Below are positions 33,637-42,552 of a stretch of DNA of 64,000 bases, in pieces. The notes under the pieces were generated by a model that saw nothing but the letters and a program-made list of their open reading frames with translations, ran no database searches and was not told the origin of the DNA. The position numbers and the translations under genes were made by a program. The DNA lies in contig JADJYJ010000035.1 in NCBI GenBank assembly GCA_016719785.1, positions 1-64,000 of the forward strand, in the 5' to 3' direction. Position 1 is the first letter of the stretch. Each line of letters begins with the position of its first letter. The DNA comes from Candidatus Amarolinea dominans (GTDB taxonomy: Bacteria; Chloroflexota; Anaerolineae; SSC4; Amarolineaceae).

Positions 33637-35416
33637 GCGAGAAGATCAGCACACTGTAGGGGCCAACCGAAAGCGCCGCGTGGCAGGGAAAACCGTCGTA
33701 CTCGCCCGGTTCGGCGACCACATCGGCGCTTGAATGATCTCCGAAGGCTTCGCTGTAGCCTCGCCAGTCGCTGTTGAAGCGCAGCTTCCAGATCCCTGCG
33801 GCCGGGAAGCCGATGACGTAGCCATCCTGTGGCTCGCGGAAAAAGTTGGCGACGATCACGACGTCATCCGCCGGGCCGCCCTTATCCCAACGGTGGAAGG
33901 CGATGACTTTGCGTTCGTCGTGCAAGTGAAAGACCCGGATAGACTGCCCGCAAAGGCCGCGCGTGAAACCGTCGCGGTTGAGTCGCAGCCCGATCAGGTC
34001 GCGATAGAGCCGAACGATGCCGCGGAACTCGTCGCTCTGGTCCCAGTCAAGCGGAACCGTGTCGCGGAACCACCCGCCTTCGAGGAATTCCTGACCCTGA
34101 AAGAGCATGGGGATGCCGGGGGCCGTAAAAACCAGCGCGGCGGCCAGCGTCGAACGCTTCTGCGCGTACCAGCCTTCGGGGTCGTCCGGGTTGATCTCTT
34201 GCGGCACGCGCGCCTGGCCGCTTGCCACCTCGTCGTGCGATTCGCTGTAGATGACCCTGTCAGATGCGTCATCGTTGTAGCGATAACAGATCGCATCGCG
34301 AATAGCGGCCAGCGAGCGTTGCTCATCCTGGGGGGTGATCACCGCCTGGCGGATGGGGTGGACGAAGTTGGCATCCCATTGCGAGCCGAACCCGGCGCCG
34401 CCGGCATCAACGTCCCTGGTGAGCCATTTGTTATTCTGCAAGTCCTCGGCGATGGTGATCCGGCCGGGGTATTTCTGCTCGACCAGGGTGTTGATCGCCT
34501 GGAGCAGACTCCAGCCATCGGGCAGATCCGCACTGCCGGGGCCATGCGGGGTGCGAATGTAGACCGTGCCATCGAAACGGAGGCCGTCCACGTGGTATTC
34601 GTCGAGCCACATGCTGGCGTTATCGAGGATAAATTGGCGCACCTCGCCGCGTCCGTAATCGGGCCGGGTATCGCCCCAGGGTGTGCGCGCCCGGTCATCG
34701 TTGTAAAAGTAGATGCCGCCGCGACCATTCTCGGACCAGCCGTCGAACTGCCAAAGGTCGAGGTCGCTTGGGCCAAAGTGGTTGTAAACGACGTCGAGGA
34801 TCACCGCAATGCCGTTCTCGTGGGCGCGCTTGATGAACCGCTTGAACCCCAGGGGGCCGCCGTAATCGGTCTCCACCGAAAAGATGTGCGAAGGGTTGTA
34901 ACCCCACGACCGTTCTCCTGCGAACTGGGCGATCGGCATGATCTGGATTGCGTTGACGCCGAGCTTTCTCAGATGCTCCAGCCGGGCCGACACCGTGGCA
35001 AACTTGCCGGGGACATTGTCGTCTACCTCGTTGAATGTGCCGACATGCAGCTCGTAGACGACGAGCTCGTTCCAGGGGGCGAGCTGAAAGTCGTCCCCCG
35101 CCCAGTCGAAGCTCGGGTCGTGGACGATGGCGTTGCCGACCGAATTGGTTACCTCGCGGGCATATGGGTCAATGCGCTTGAACTCGCCCTGCATGGTGGT
35201 CAGCAGGAACTTATACTGATCGCCGACATGCGCCCCGGCTACGTTGGCGTACCAGGAGCCGTTCTCCTCGGCCTGCATGGGGTGTTTGCCACCGTCCCAT
35301 TCGTTGAATGATCCGATGACGGCGACCTGCTGCGCATAAGGGGCCCAGACGCGAAAGGCGACCCCCCCTGCGTGAGGGATCGCGCCCATGCCCTGGATCC
35401 TGGTTTCATCGCTCAT
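33620..35416 (-). CDS. GH13 alpha-glucan enzyme, 1,4-alpha-glucan branching type
   Basis: A 598-residue enzyme with a CBM48 domain (residues ~15-95; FRVWAPYAQQVAVIGSFNEW) and a GH13 barrel. The catalytic residues are Asp in VDGLRFDGTV, Glu in ITIAEDLQ and the His-Asp pair in SESHDEV; DVVYNHFGP is the first conserved region. The C-terminal beta domain ends PYSVLIFSQ. Final residues GMKE and the stop codon come from the octanucleotide repeat. It builds alpha-1,6 branches in glycogen or trims glucans. The ATG follows AGGAGCAACC. Confidence 0.85.
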   Translation of the reverse strand: MSDETRIQGMGAIPHAGGVAFRVWAPYAQQVAVIGSFNEWDGGKHPMQAEENGSWYANVAGAHVGDQYKFLLTTMQGEFKRIDPYAREVTNSVGNAIVHDPSFDWAGDDFQLAPWNELVVYELHVGTFNEVDDNVPGKFATVSARLEHLRKLGVNAIQIMPIAQFAGERSWGYNPSHIFSVETDYGGPLGFKRFIKRAHENGIAVILDVVYNHFGPSDLDLWQFDGWSENGRGGIYFYNDDRARTPWGDTRPDYGRGEVRQFILDNASMWLDEYHVDGLRFDGTVYIRTPHGPGSADLPDGWSLLQAINTLVEQKYPGRITIAEDLQNNKWLTRDVDAGGAGFGSQWDANFVHPIRQAVITPQDEQRSLAAIRDAICYRYNDDASDRVIYSESHDEVASGQARVPQEINPDDPEGWYAQKRSTLAAALVFTAPGIPMLFQGQEFLEGGWFRDTVPLDWDQSDEFRGIVRLYRDLIGLRLNRDGFTRGLCGQSIRVFHLHDERKVIAFHRWDKGGPADDVVIVANFFREPQDGYVIGFPAAGIWKLRFNSDWRGYSEAFGDHSSADVVAEPGEYDGFPCHAALSVGPYSVLIFSQGMKE

Positions 35417-35433
35417 GGTTGCTCCTGACGTGA

Positions 35434-35473
35434 TGACTGTTCTGTCTGCTCGAAAGGACAGACAGGACAGTCA
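35434..35473. terminator. 15-bp stem hairpin between the small membrane protein and GH13 genes
   Basis: Arms TGACTGTTCTGTCTG (35434-35448) and CAGACAGGACAGTCA (35459-35473) form a stem with one G:T pair, then CTTTTC on the plus side. It lies just past the stop of the leftward gene at 35484 and is its probable transcript end. Confidence 0.5.
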
Positions 35474-35483
35474 CTTTTCATGT

Positions 35484-35633
35484 TTACCCTAATGCGCGGC
35501 GGCCCTGCAACAGATTCACCGCCATGACGACCAGGGCGACCACTAACAGAATGTGAATCAGCCCACCGCCGATGTTGGCTACCAGACCTAGTAGCCACAG
35601 AACCACGAGAATCACTACAATCGTCCATAACAT
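35484..35633 (-). CDS. lmo0937-like small membrane protein
   Basis: A 49-residue protein of two hydrophobic helices (MLWTIVVILVVLWLLGLVA and LIHILLVVALVVMAVNLL) joined by NIGGG and ending LQGRRALG. This is the pattern of the lmo0937 family of tiny stress-linked membrane proteins. The ATG at 35633 has AAGGAGGTGTTCCA upstream; the longer frame to 35669 is not needed. Confidence 0.75.
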   Translation of the reverse strand: MLWTIVVILVVLWLLGLVANIGGGLIHILLVVALVVMAVNLLQGRRALG

Positions 35634-35729
35634 TGGAACACCTCCTTTGTGAAAACTTCGATTTGCCATGCCGCAGACACCGTTTGGCGATGTCCCGCAG
35701 CCCGATTCGCGCTAGAGTCCGCGCCCTGG

Positions 35730-36176
35730 CTAACGCCTGCGGCCGGATATCAAGCGCAGGAGCGCAATTAAGACCACTGCGCCGAGGAAGGTCAACAGGA
35801 CGCTGGTGACAATGTACCTTGATGCATCATCCGTCGCATCCTGGACTCTGCTCTTCGTATCATGCGCCGCATCCTTGACGGCGATCTTGGCGTCGTGCGC
35901 CACATCCTGGGCGGCGATCTTGGCGTCGTGCGCCGCGTCCTGAACCGCGTACTTCACGTTGCGCGCCATGCCCGCATCCTGGACCTTGTCTTCGGCATCG
36001 TGCGCCGTGTCTGCATCCCGGACCTTGGCCTTGGCGTCGTGCGCCGCGTCCTTGACAGCGTTCTTCAGGTCGTGCGCAGTGTCCTTGACAGCGTTCTTCA
36101 CGTCGTGTGCCGTGTCCTTGACGGCGTTCCTCACGTCGTGTGCCGTGTCCTTGAGCTTCTGTTCGGTGTTCGACAT
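35730..36176 (-). CDS. LEA-like repeat protein with C-terminal membrane helix
   Basis: A 148-residue protein. Residues 1-115 are eleven-residue LEA-type repeats (DTAHDVKNAVK, DAAHDAKIAAQ). The end is a single hydrophobic helix (YIVTSVLLTFLGAVVLIALL) and a basic RLISGRRR tail matching the C-termini of the GlsB proteins. This would anchor the repeat helix to the membrane. The ATG follows AGGAGGAAAAACGT. It is related to the soluble paralogs at 16080, 16848 and 38763. Confidence 0.75.
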   Translation of the reverse strand: MSNTEQKLKDTAHDVRNAVKDTAHDVKNAVKDTAHDLKNAVKDAAHDAKAKVRDADTAHDAEDKVQDAGMARNVKYAVQDAAHDAKIAAQDVAHDAKIAVKDAAHDTKSRVQDATDDASRYIVTSVLLTFLGAVVLIALLRLISGRRR

Positions 36177-36188
36177 ACGTTTTTCCTC

Positions 36189-36812
36189 CTATACCACGGG
36201 GTGCGCCTGTCTTAATGTTGACATAATGTCGCTAAAGGCATCCAAATCGCCGTAGCCGACGAATTGCAGGGCCTGTCCGTCCAGGACGATCAGGATGACG
36301 CGCGCTGGCTCGCCGCTGAAGGTGACGATGTCGGCGCGCACCGCGGGCACGCCATTAATGGCTGTTTGACGCAAGGCGGGGGGCGCGCCCTCGTGCGCCT
36401 GCATCAACTGTGCGGCCAAATGCGCCAGGATGGTCACGCCGGCGCGACCTTCTGCGGAAACGTCGGGTACGGGCACAATCTCGATTTTGCTCTGCGGTGC
36501 CTGCACCGTGCCCACCTCAGTCGTGGCCGGGTAGGAGTAGAGGGTCGTCAGCCAGCCTTCGTCCGCTTCCACCCGCCAGCCGGCCGGGTAATCGAGTTCA
36601 TACCCGGCAATGCCATCGCGCAGCGTCAGCCGAGCCGACGCTGTGTTGATTTCCTGCGCCATGGCTGCACTCGACGTGGCGCTGCTTGCGCGCACGACGG
36701 TCTCTCGTACCACCACGCCGGCAAGCACAAGAATTGCGGCCACCAGCCACGGCCAATGGGTCGTTCTCGGCATGGACCGTGGCTTCGTAGATGACCACTC
36801 AGTTTTCACCAT
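36189..36812 (-). CDS. membrane-anchored hypothetical protein
   Basis: About 207 residues with one N-terminal helix (WPWLVAAILVLAGVVV) and an exported domain that reads like the PsbP/DUF1795-type fold: YELDYPAGWRVEADEGWLTTL, AVRADIVTFSGEPARVILIV and a closing QFVGYGDLDAFSDIMSTLR. The start is uncertain: ATGs at 36854, 36812 and 36773 are all in frame and none has a convincing ribosome binding site. Function unknown. Confidence 0.6.
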   Translation of the reverse strand: MVKTEWSSTKPRSMPRTTHWPWLVAAILVLAGVVVRETVVRASSATSSAAMAQEINTASARLTLRDGIAGYELDYPAGWRVEADEGWLTTLYSYPATTEVGTVQAPQSKIEIVPVPDVSAEGRAGVTILAHLAAQLMQAHEGAPPALRQTAINGVPAVRADIVTFSGEPARVILIVLDGQALQFVGYGDLDAFSDIMSTLRQAHPVV

Positions 36813-36911
36813 TTCCCCCAGGCGCCTTGACCTTTGCACATCCCTATGCTCCATAATTCGGCGTTCAACATTCCCTGTAGCAGTTCCGCCAGTTCAAGTC
36901 ATTACGGCAGA

Positions 36912-38591
36912 TCACGTATGCCCAAGGTGCGATGTCGGCCGCGGTCCCTTCCAAATCAGTACGATGGCGAGCAGCCCGAGCACCAACAAGGCTACCATCG
37001 CCGTCAGGGTCCAGGTGTCGGCCGGGACATCGGCAATGGCACGGGGCAACACGGCCGGCAGGACTGGTGCGACCAGCAGTGCAACCGGCGCCGGATTGAG
37101 CGCCAGGCGTGCTGGCTCGGTATTGATTTCACCCAAAGCCCAAGCGGCCTGGGCCTGCACCGCGGGATCCGGGTCCGAGAGCAGGCGGGCCAGATCGGCC
37201 ACAGCGCTCGCAGGTTTCAGCCAACCGAGCATTTCTGCGGCATTCGTGCGCACCACGGCGCTCGAATCATTCAGGGCGGCCACCACTGCGGCCACGGCGG
37301 GTTGGCCGGCCCTCTCAAGGGCACCCATCGCCGCGTGACGCGCCGGCGTCATCGGTTGGTCGGCAAGCGGCGCCGTCAGGCCGGCCATCGCCGCAGGGGT
37401 CCCGATGGTTGCCAACGCCTCGGCCGCGTGCCGGCTGGCCCAGGGCCCATCGTGTCGCAGCATGGCGCTCAATGACGGGATCGCTTCTTCAGCATGCAGC
37501 CAGCCCAGGGCCGTGGCCGCGCGGGCGCGGATGATCTCGTCGGTATCAGACAGGGCAGGCATGAGCAAGGGCACGGCGCTTGCATCGCCTAACCGGCCGA
37601 TGGCCTCAGCCACCTGATCGCCGGCAAGCAGGTCAGGATCGCGCAGGTCCAGCAGGAGGATAGGCAGCAGCGCGCGATCATGAGAGAAGCCTATGGCGCG
37701 AGCGGTCGCGGCACGCATGCCGGGGTCGGGGTCAGACAGCCCGGTCGCGAACGCGAGGCCTACGTCCAAACCAACCACCTGAGTTCCGTGAGGGGTTGGA
37801 ATCAGGACGGCGAGCAGCGGGCCAACGAGCGGGGTCATTTGCGCGATGGATTGGTCAAGATGTTGTGCCGGCGTCATTTCAAACCAATGGCGGCCGTCGT
37901 CAACACTGATGAACGCAAGCTGAATGCTGTGCAGCCCTTGGGGAGTAGCCATGCTGAACGTTGCGGTCGCATAGACGACCTGCTCATCACCAGGGCTTAC
38001 CGCGAGGGCGTTGATCGCGAGCGAGCCTGCCCCCACCTGAGACAGCCTGCCGCCGGCCGCCTGCCAGGTCTCGCCGCCATTGAGGCTGGTATAGAGACCC
38101 TGGGTATCGGTCCCCAGGAAGAGCAGGCCCGATGGGTCGGAATGGCCGGTCATCGCCAGAGCCAGCGGCCGGCCGGGCAGCGAGGCCACGCTTGCCCAGT
38201 TGACGCCACCGGTCTCGCTGTGCCAGAGGTTGGCGCCGGTGCGGGCGAACACCACGGTGTCGTTCATAGGGTTGGACACCAACTGCAACACACGCTCAGG
38301 GACCATGCCCGCGTCCGCCCAGGTGCGGCCGCCATCGGTACTGCGCTGCACCTGCGTGGTGCCATCTGTCTGGCTGGTGTAACGATACGTGGCCTGTGGC
38401 GCATCGAGCGCGGGTGTGCCCGCCTGTTGCGGAACCGTCGCATCACGATGCGAAGCGGCCGCGATTGGCGCCATGCTGCCGATGAGGGCGCAAAGCGCCA
38501 GGCAGAACATCACCCGCATGGGTGTTATCTGCCGCGAATCGGCGTGTATCCCAACTATCTTGTGAACCTGCGAAGCATTTTGTACGATCAT
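36912..38591 (-). CDS. secreted beta-propeller plus HEAT-repeat protein with C-terminal helix
   Basis: A 559-residue protein. The N-terminal 45 residues hold a signal sequence beginning MRVMFCLALCALIGSM at residue 25. Residues ~80-260 have Asp-box propeller motifs (STDGGRTWADA, SLNGGETWQAA, SVDDGRHWFEM). Residues ~280-490 are HEAT or PBS-lyase-type repeats of ~30 residues (AEAIGRLGDASAVPLLMPAL, RARAATALGWLHAEEAIPSL, VQAQAAWALGEINTEP). A membrane helix (WTLTAMVALLVLGLLAIVLI) and basic tail end it. The GTG-free start ATG at 38591 follows GAGAGGGCAATC. It is probably a surface scaffold; partner unknown. Confidence 0.75.
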   Translation of the reverse strand: MIVQNASQVHKIVGIHADSRQITPMRVMFCLALCALIGSMAPIAAASHRDATVPQQAGTPALDAPQATYRYTSQTDGTTQVQRSTDGGRTWADAGMVPERVLQLVSNPMNDTVVFARTGANLWHSETGGVNWASVASLPGRPLALAMTGHSDPSGLLFLGTDTQGLYTSLNGGETWQAAGGRLSQVGAGSLAINALAVSPGDEQVVYATATFSMATPQGLHSIQLAFISVDDGRHWFEMTPAQHLDQSIAQMTPLVGPLLAVLIPTPHGTQVVGLDVGLAFATGLSDPDPGMRAATARAIGFSHDRALLPILLLDLRDPDLLAGDQVAEAIGRLGDASAVPLLMPALSDTDEIIRARAATALGWLHAEEAIPSLSAMLRHDGPWASRHAAEALATIGTPAAMAGLTAPLADQPMTPARHAAMGALERAGQPAVAAVVAALNDSSAVVRTNAAEMLGWLKPASAVADLARLLSDPDPAVQAQAAWALGEINTEPARLALNPAPVALLVAPVLPAVLPRAIADVPADTWTLTAMVALLVLGLLAIVLIWKGPRPTSHLGHT

Positions 38592-38762
38592 GATTGCCCT
38601 CTCCCGGGGCGTCCTTCACTAGGCACGACCCGTGTACATTCCTATTGATAAATCACATATAGGACGGCCCCTGAGTAGACAGGCAGCGGCATCGGGCCGA
38701 CGAGGCAGTAGGGCGGGGTTGCTACCACCTCGTCGGGCGTCATAACATAGGCGGGGAGCTAC

Positions 38763-39026
38763 TTAGCGGCTGATTCTGCGCTTGCTGCGATTTGCCGCGG
38801 CCTTGACATCGTTTTTGACGTCGTGAGCAACGTCCTCAACCTTGTGCTTGGCGTTTTGAGCGACATCCTCAACCTTGCTCTTTGTGTCGCGTGCGGCGTC
38901 CTTGAGCTTGTTCTTCACATCGTGAGCGGCATCCTTGACATCGTTCTTCACGTCGTGTGCCGCGTCTTTGACGGTGTTCTTCGCGTCTTGAACGGCATCC
39001 TTTGCCTTCTGTGTGTTTTTGGACAT
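38763..39026 (-). CDS. LEA-like 11-mer repeat protein, third soluble paralog
   Basis: An 87-residue protein, MSKNTQKAKDAVQDAKNTV then units AAHDVKNDVKD, AAHDVKNKLKD, VAQNAKHKVED and a basic end NRSKRRISR. The ATG at 39026 follows GGAGGGAACT, the same style of leader as the genes at 16694 and 17153. Same inferred stress-protection role. Confidence 0.72.
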   Translation of the reverse strand: MSKNTQKAKDAVQDAKNTVKDAAHDVKNDVKDAAHDVKNKLKDAARDTKSKVEDVAQNAKHKVEDVAHDVKNDVKAAANRSKRRISR

Positions 39027-39093
39027 AGTTCCCTCCAGATTGACGAAATGGTGAACTGCAGAATGCAGATTCAACGGCTAATTTTAATTTTGA

Positions 39094-39354
39094 CTAACGC
39101 CTGCGGCCGGATACCATCCGCAGAATGGCGATCAGGATCACCGCGCCGACAAAGGCGACGAGAATACTGGTGACGTTGATGCCGTTCACGGCATCGGGCA
39201 TGTTCAGCAAATTGGCGGCCAGGAAACCGCCGATCAAGGCGCCTACCACACCCAGAATGATGTCACCGATGACGCCGTAACTCCCACCGCGCATCACCTG
39301 GCTGGCCAACCAACCAGCGATTAACCCAACGACGATCCATGCAAGAATACCCAT
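39094..39354 (-). CDS. GlsB/YeaQ/YmgE family stress-response membrane protein, second copy
   Basis: An 86-residue paralog of the gene at 19281, with the same three-helix pattern (GILAWIVVGLIAGWLASQVM, GVIGDIILGVVGALIGG, VAFVGAVILIAILR) and a GRRR end. Copy E of the shared promoter module and its leader hairpin lie upstream. Confidence 0.85.
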   Translation of the reverse strand: MGILAWIVVGLIAGWLASQVMRGGSYGVIGDIILGVVGALIGGFLAANLLNMPDAVNGINVTSILVAFVGAVILIAILRMVSGRRR

Positions 39355-39404
39355 AATCCTACCCTTCCCTTCCTACCCTTCCTTTTGCCGAGAGAAGACT
39401 AGCT

Positions 39405-39560
39405 CCGCCAACAACCTGGCAGATCACTTTTCTTTCTGGTCGTAGTCTATCGGAAGCGGTCAGCCCTGTCGTCTGCAATTACGATTGATTTTACATAGCA
39501 AAAAGGGCCGCCTGAGAAGGCAGCCCTTGATACGTTTAATGTACATGGTTTGGTGTAGAC
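39405..39560 (-). promoter_or_regulatory. shared promoter/operator module, copy E, with leader hairpin
   Basis: On the minus strand: palindrome TGTAC-N10-GTAGA (near 39540-39559), hairpin GGGCTGCC-N6-GGCGGCCC with TTTTT, AGACGA (39469-39474), 19-bp spacer, TAGACT (39444-39449) and leader hairpin CCGCCA-N6-TGGCAG (39405-39422). Here no minus-strand gene lies upstream, so the conserved hairpin is part of the module and not merely a neighbour's terminator. Confidence 0.55.
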
Positions 39561-39604
39561 GTTCCACATTCTCTAGCCTTGGGTGACAGAGGAAAAGCAC
39601 ACGG

Positions 39605-39692
39605 GTTCTAAAGTAAGAACTATTACACCGCTTGCCTCACCTACGTGAGATACTATGTATACTCTGTTCATTCTTTCCAGGGAGCATAACCT
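39605..39692 (+). promoter_or_regulatory. putative promoter region of the contractile injection operon
   Basis: The 130-bp gap before the sheath gene holds an inverted repeat GTTCT-N6-AGAAC (39605-39620) and a TATACT box (39658-39663), then AGGGAG eight bases before the sheath ATG. No convincing -35 is placed at normal distance. The rest of the 39355-39692 gap is promoter module copy E facing the other way. Confidence 0.35.
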
Positions 39693-42023
39693 ATGCCAAG
39701 CACATTGACCTATCCGGGCGTCTATGTCGAGGAAATTGCCAGTGGTGTGCGCACCATCACAGGGGTCAGTACGTCCGTTACTGCGTTTGTCGGTTCGGCG
39801 CGGCGCGGGCCGATCAATCAGGCCACTCGCATGTTGAGCTTCAGCGACTTCGAGCGCCGGTTCGGCGGTCTCAGCGCCAATTCGGAGCTGAGTTACGCGG
39901 TACGCCAGTTCTTTACGAATGGCGGCAGCGAAGCGTGGGTGGTGCGACTGGCCAAGGATGCCGGCCCCGCCGCGCGCATCTTGCAGAACAGCACGCTGAC
40001 CAACGTCCTGGAGCTCACAGCACAGGATGAAGGCTTCAGCGGCAACGGCATCGAGGTGCGCATTGACACCAGGACCGCGAACCCGGCCAGCACCTTCAAT
40101 CTGACGCTGAGCTACACCTCGCAAGAGGCGCCCGATGAGAACCGCAGCGAGACCTTCCAGAATCTCTCCATGAACAGCCACGATGCCCGCTACGTGGAGA
40201 ATATCTTGCGCACCTCACAACTGGCGATTGCCAAGCGGGTGGCATCCCTCGCCGTGCTGGCGGCGTTGGGCGCCGGCACGAGTCTCAGCGATGACCTGGC
40301 TTCGGGTGGCGCGTTGGTGGACGTAGCAACGCTGAAAGATGCGAACCACGACCAGTTCCAGGTTTCCGTCAACGGCTCCCCTCCTGTACCCGTCCAGATC
40401 GCCGACGCCGACCTGGTCGGCGCGAACGATGTCGCACGGCTGGCCGCCCTCTGCACCGCGATCACGGCCAAGGTTACCGCCGCGGCAGGCAGCAACCCGC
40501 TGGTGGCCGGCTTCACCTGTGCGCCCGACGGCAACCGCATCCGCATGACCTCCGGCGTCGCGGGCGAGGCTTCCAGCGTGCGTGTGCTGCCCGGGGCTCG
40601 CAACGACCTTTCGGCCCGCCTGAAGTTGGGCACAGCCAACGGCGGCGCCGAAACCGATGCCGTGGCGACGCTTCGTCCCGTGGAGCTGCCCGATCACGGC
40701 ACACTCACCGGTGACGTGTTGGTTGCGGCTGATGTGCCCGCCAACGCTGCTGATCCTGCTGCGATCCCCAGTCCAACCCACAACAGCTTCAAGATCAGTC
40801 TCGATGGCGATACAACTGCCGTCGTAAACCTGGGCAATACGGCTGTTGGAGGCGGCAGCCTTGGGGACCGGCTGGGCATTATCGCCGACCGGATTCAGAC
40901 GGCCGTGCGTGCCCTCAAGCCGTCCAAGCCCGCTTATCGCGACTTCACGGCCACAGTGAGTGGCGGCAACCGGCTTGTCCTGACATCCGGCTCACGCGGG
41001 GCTGGCTCGTCCGTCGTCGGCGGCGCTGCCGACAGCAGCGACATCGCCGGTAACCTCAAACTGTTGGTCGGGGCCACGACCACGCTACCGCAGAACGTGA
41101 TGTTGCAGGGCGGTACTGAGAGCGCCTTCACCGCGGACGAGGCCTACAACCTCTTCATTGGCAACCGTTCCCTGCGCAAAGGCATCTACGCGCTCGAGTC
41201 GGTTGATCTGTTCAACATCTTGTGCCTGCCAGGGGTGAGCGATGCAGGCATCCTGCAGGACGCGGATGCGTACTGCCAGGAGCGGCGAGCGTTCTTGATC
41301 ATTGACCCGCCGGAGATCACGACGAAGCCCGACGCCATGGGCACATTGGCCACCGGCAGCTCGCTGCCCAAGTCCAAGAACGCCGCGGTGTACTACCCAT
41401 GGATCTCGGTCGCCGATCCACTGAACGGCGGCAAACTGCGCAACACCGCTCCCAGCGGCGCCCTCGCCGGTCTCTATGCGCGCACTGATGCCACCCGGGG
41501 CGTGTGGAAGGCGCCAGCCGGCACCGAGGCGACCCTGGGGGGCGCACAGGGTGTTGCCTACCTCCTTACCGACGGGGAAAACGGTACGCTGAACCCCCTG
41601 GGCGTCAACTGCATCCGCAGTTTCCCCGTCTTCGGCACGATCTCTTGGGGCGCCCGGACATTGCGCGGCGCCGATCAGATGGCCGATGAGTGGAAGTACG
41701 TTCCTGTCCGCCGGACCGCGCTCTACATCGAAGAAAGCCTGTACCGCGGGCTGAAGTGGGTAGTCTTCGAGCCGAATGACGAGCCACTCTGGGCACAGAT
41801 TCGGCTTAACGCCGGGGCATTCATGCACAATCTTTTCCGGCAGGGCGCTTTCGCCGGCAAGACCCCGCGCGAGGCCTACTTCGTCAAGTGCGACAGAGAG
41901 ACGACCACCCAGAATGATGTCAATCTCGGCATCGTCAACATCCTGGTCGGCTTCGCCCCGCTCAAGCCGGCAGAGTTCGTGATTATCAAGCTTCAGCAGA
42001 TGGCCGGCCAGATCGAGGCATGA
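39693..42023 (+). CDS. eCIS contractile tail sheath protein, enlarged by two inserted repeat domains
   Basis: A 776-residue sheath subunit. The N-terminus (TYPGVYVEEIASGVRTITGV, TAFVGSARRGP) and C-terminus (YIEESLYRGLKWVVFEPNDE, NLGIVNILVGFAPLKPAEFV) are those of phage/eCIS sheaths, which contract to drive the tube. Typical eCIS sheaths are about 350-500 residues; the extra length lies at ~200-460 as two similar domains. Both have an F-(K/Q)-(I/V)-S beta strand, a long helix, and G-N-R-(I/L)-x-(M/L)-TSG followed by GSS/ASSV, and end NL(K)L or ARLKLG. These are probably outward decoration domains. First gene of the operon. Confidence 0.92.
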   Translation: MPSTLTYPGVYVEEIASGVRTITGVSTSVTAFVGSARRGPINQATRMLSFSDFERRFGGLSANSELSYAVRQFFTNGGSEAWVVRLAKDAGPAARILQNSTLTNVLELTAQDEGFSGNGIEVRIDTRTANPASTFNLTLSYTSQEAPDENRSETFQNLSMNSHDARYVENILRTSQLAIAKRVASLAVLAALGAGTSLSDDLASGGALVDVATLKDANHDQFQVSVNGSPPVPVQIADADLVGANDVARLAALCTAITAKVTAAAGSNPLVAGFTCAPDGNRIRMTSGVAGEASSVRVLPGARNDLSARLKLGTANGGAETDAVATLRPVELPDHGTLTGDVLVAADVPANAADPAAIPSPTHNSFKISLDGDTTAVVNLGNTAVGGGSLGDRLGIIADRIQTAVRALKPSKPAYRDFTATVSGGNRLVLTSGSRGAGSSVVGGAADSSDIAGNLKLLVGATTTLPQNVMLQGGTESAFTADEAYNLFIGNRSLRKGIYALESVDLFNILCLPGVSDAGILQDADAYCQERRAFLIIDPPEITTKPDAMGTLATGSSLPKSKNAAVYYPWISVADPLNGGKLRNTAPSGALAGLYARTDATRGVWKAPAGTEATLGGAQGVAYLLTDGENGTLNPLGVNCIRSFPVFGTISWGARTLRGADQMADEWKYVPVRRTALYIEESLYRGLKWVVFEPNDEPLWAQIRLNAGAFMHNLFRQGAFAGKTPREAYFVKCDRETTTQNDVNLGIVNILVGFAPLKPAEFVIIKLQQMAGQIEA

Positions 42024-42033
42024 GGGGGACACC

Positions 42034-42552
42034 ATGGCACAATTCACGGTCAACGCGCAACGGTTCGATCCATACAAGAACTTCAAATTCCGCGTCAAGT
42101 GGGACGGCCGCTACGTGGCAGGAGTGAGCAAGGTCGGTTCCTTGAAGCGCACCACCGAGGTCGTCAAGCATCGGGAAGGCGGCGATCCCAGCAGCACCCG
42201 CAAGTCGCCGGGCCGCACCGAGTACGAGGCGATCACGCTGGAACGCGGGGTGACCCACGACACCGAGTTCGAGCAGTGGGCCAATAAGGTCTGGAATTTT
42301 GGCTCGGGTCTGGGCGCCGAGGTCTCACTGAAGGATTTCCGCAAGGACATCCTCATCGAGATCTACAACGAGGCGGGCCAACTGGCCATGACCTATAAGG
42401 TGTACCGCTGCTGGGTCTCCGAGTTTCAGGCCCAGGCCGACCTGGACGCCAACGCCAACGCCGTGCTGATCCAGCATATCAAACTGGAGAACGAGGGCTG
42501 GGAACGCGATCGGGAAGTTCCCGAGCCGAGTGAACCGATCCTGGCCGCGTGA
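42034..42552 (+). CDS. eCIS inner tube protein
   Basis: A 172-residue tube subunit of the T4 gp19/Hcp-like class. It shows YKNFKFRVKWDGRYVAGVSK, then the conserved loop KHREGGDPSSTRKSPGRTEY, ITLERGVTHDTEFEQWANK and DILIEIYNEAGQLAMTYKVY. Hexamers stack to form the hollow tube that carries cargo. It starts 10 bp after the sheath stop, and GAGGGGGACACC precedes its ATG. Only one tube gene is seen. Confidence 0.92.
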   Translation: MAQFTVNAQRFDPYKNFKFRVKWDGRYVAGVSKVGSLKRTTEVVKHREGGDPSSTRKSPGRTEYEAITLERGVTHDTEFEQWANKVWNFGSGLGAEVSLKDFRKDILIEIYNEAGQLAMTYKVYRCWVSEFQAQADLDANANAVLIQHIKLENEGWERDREVPEPSEPILAA

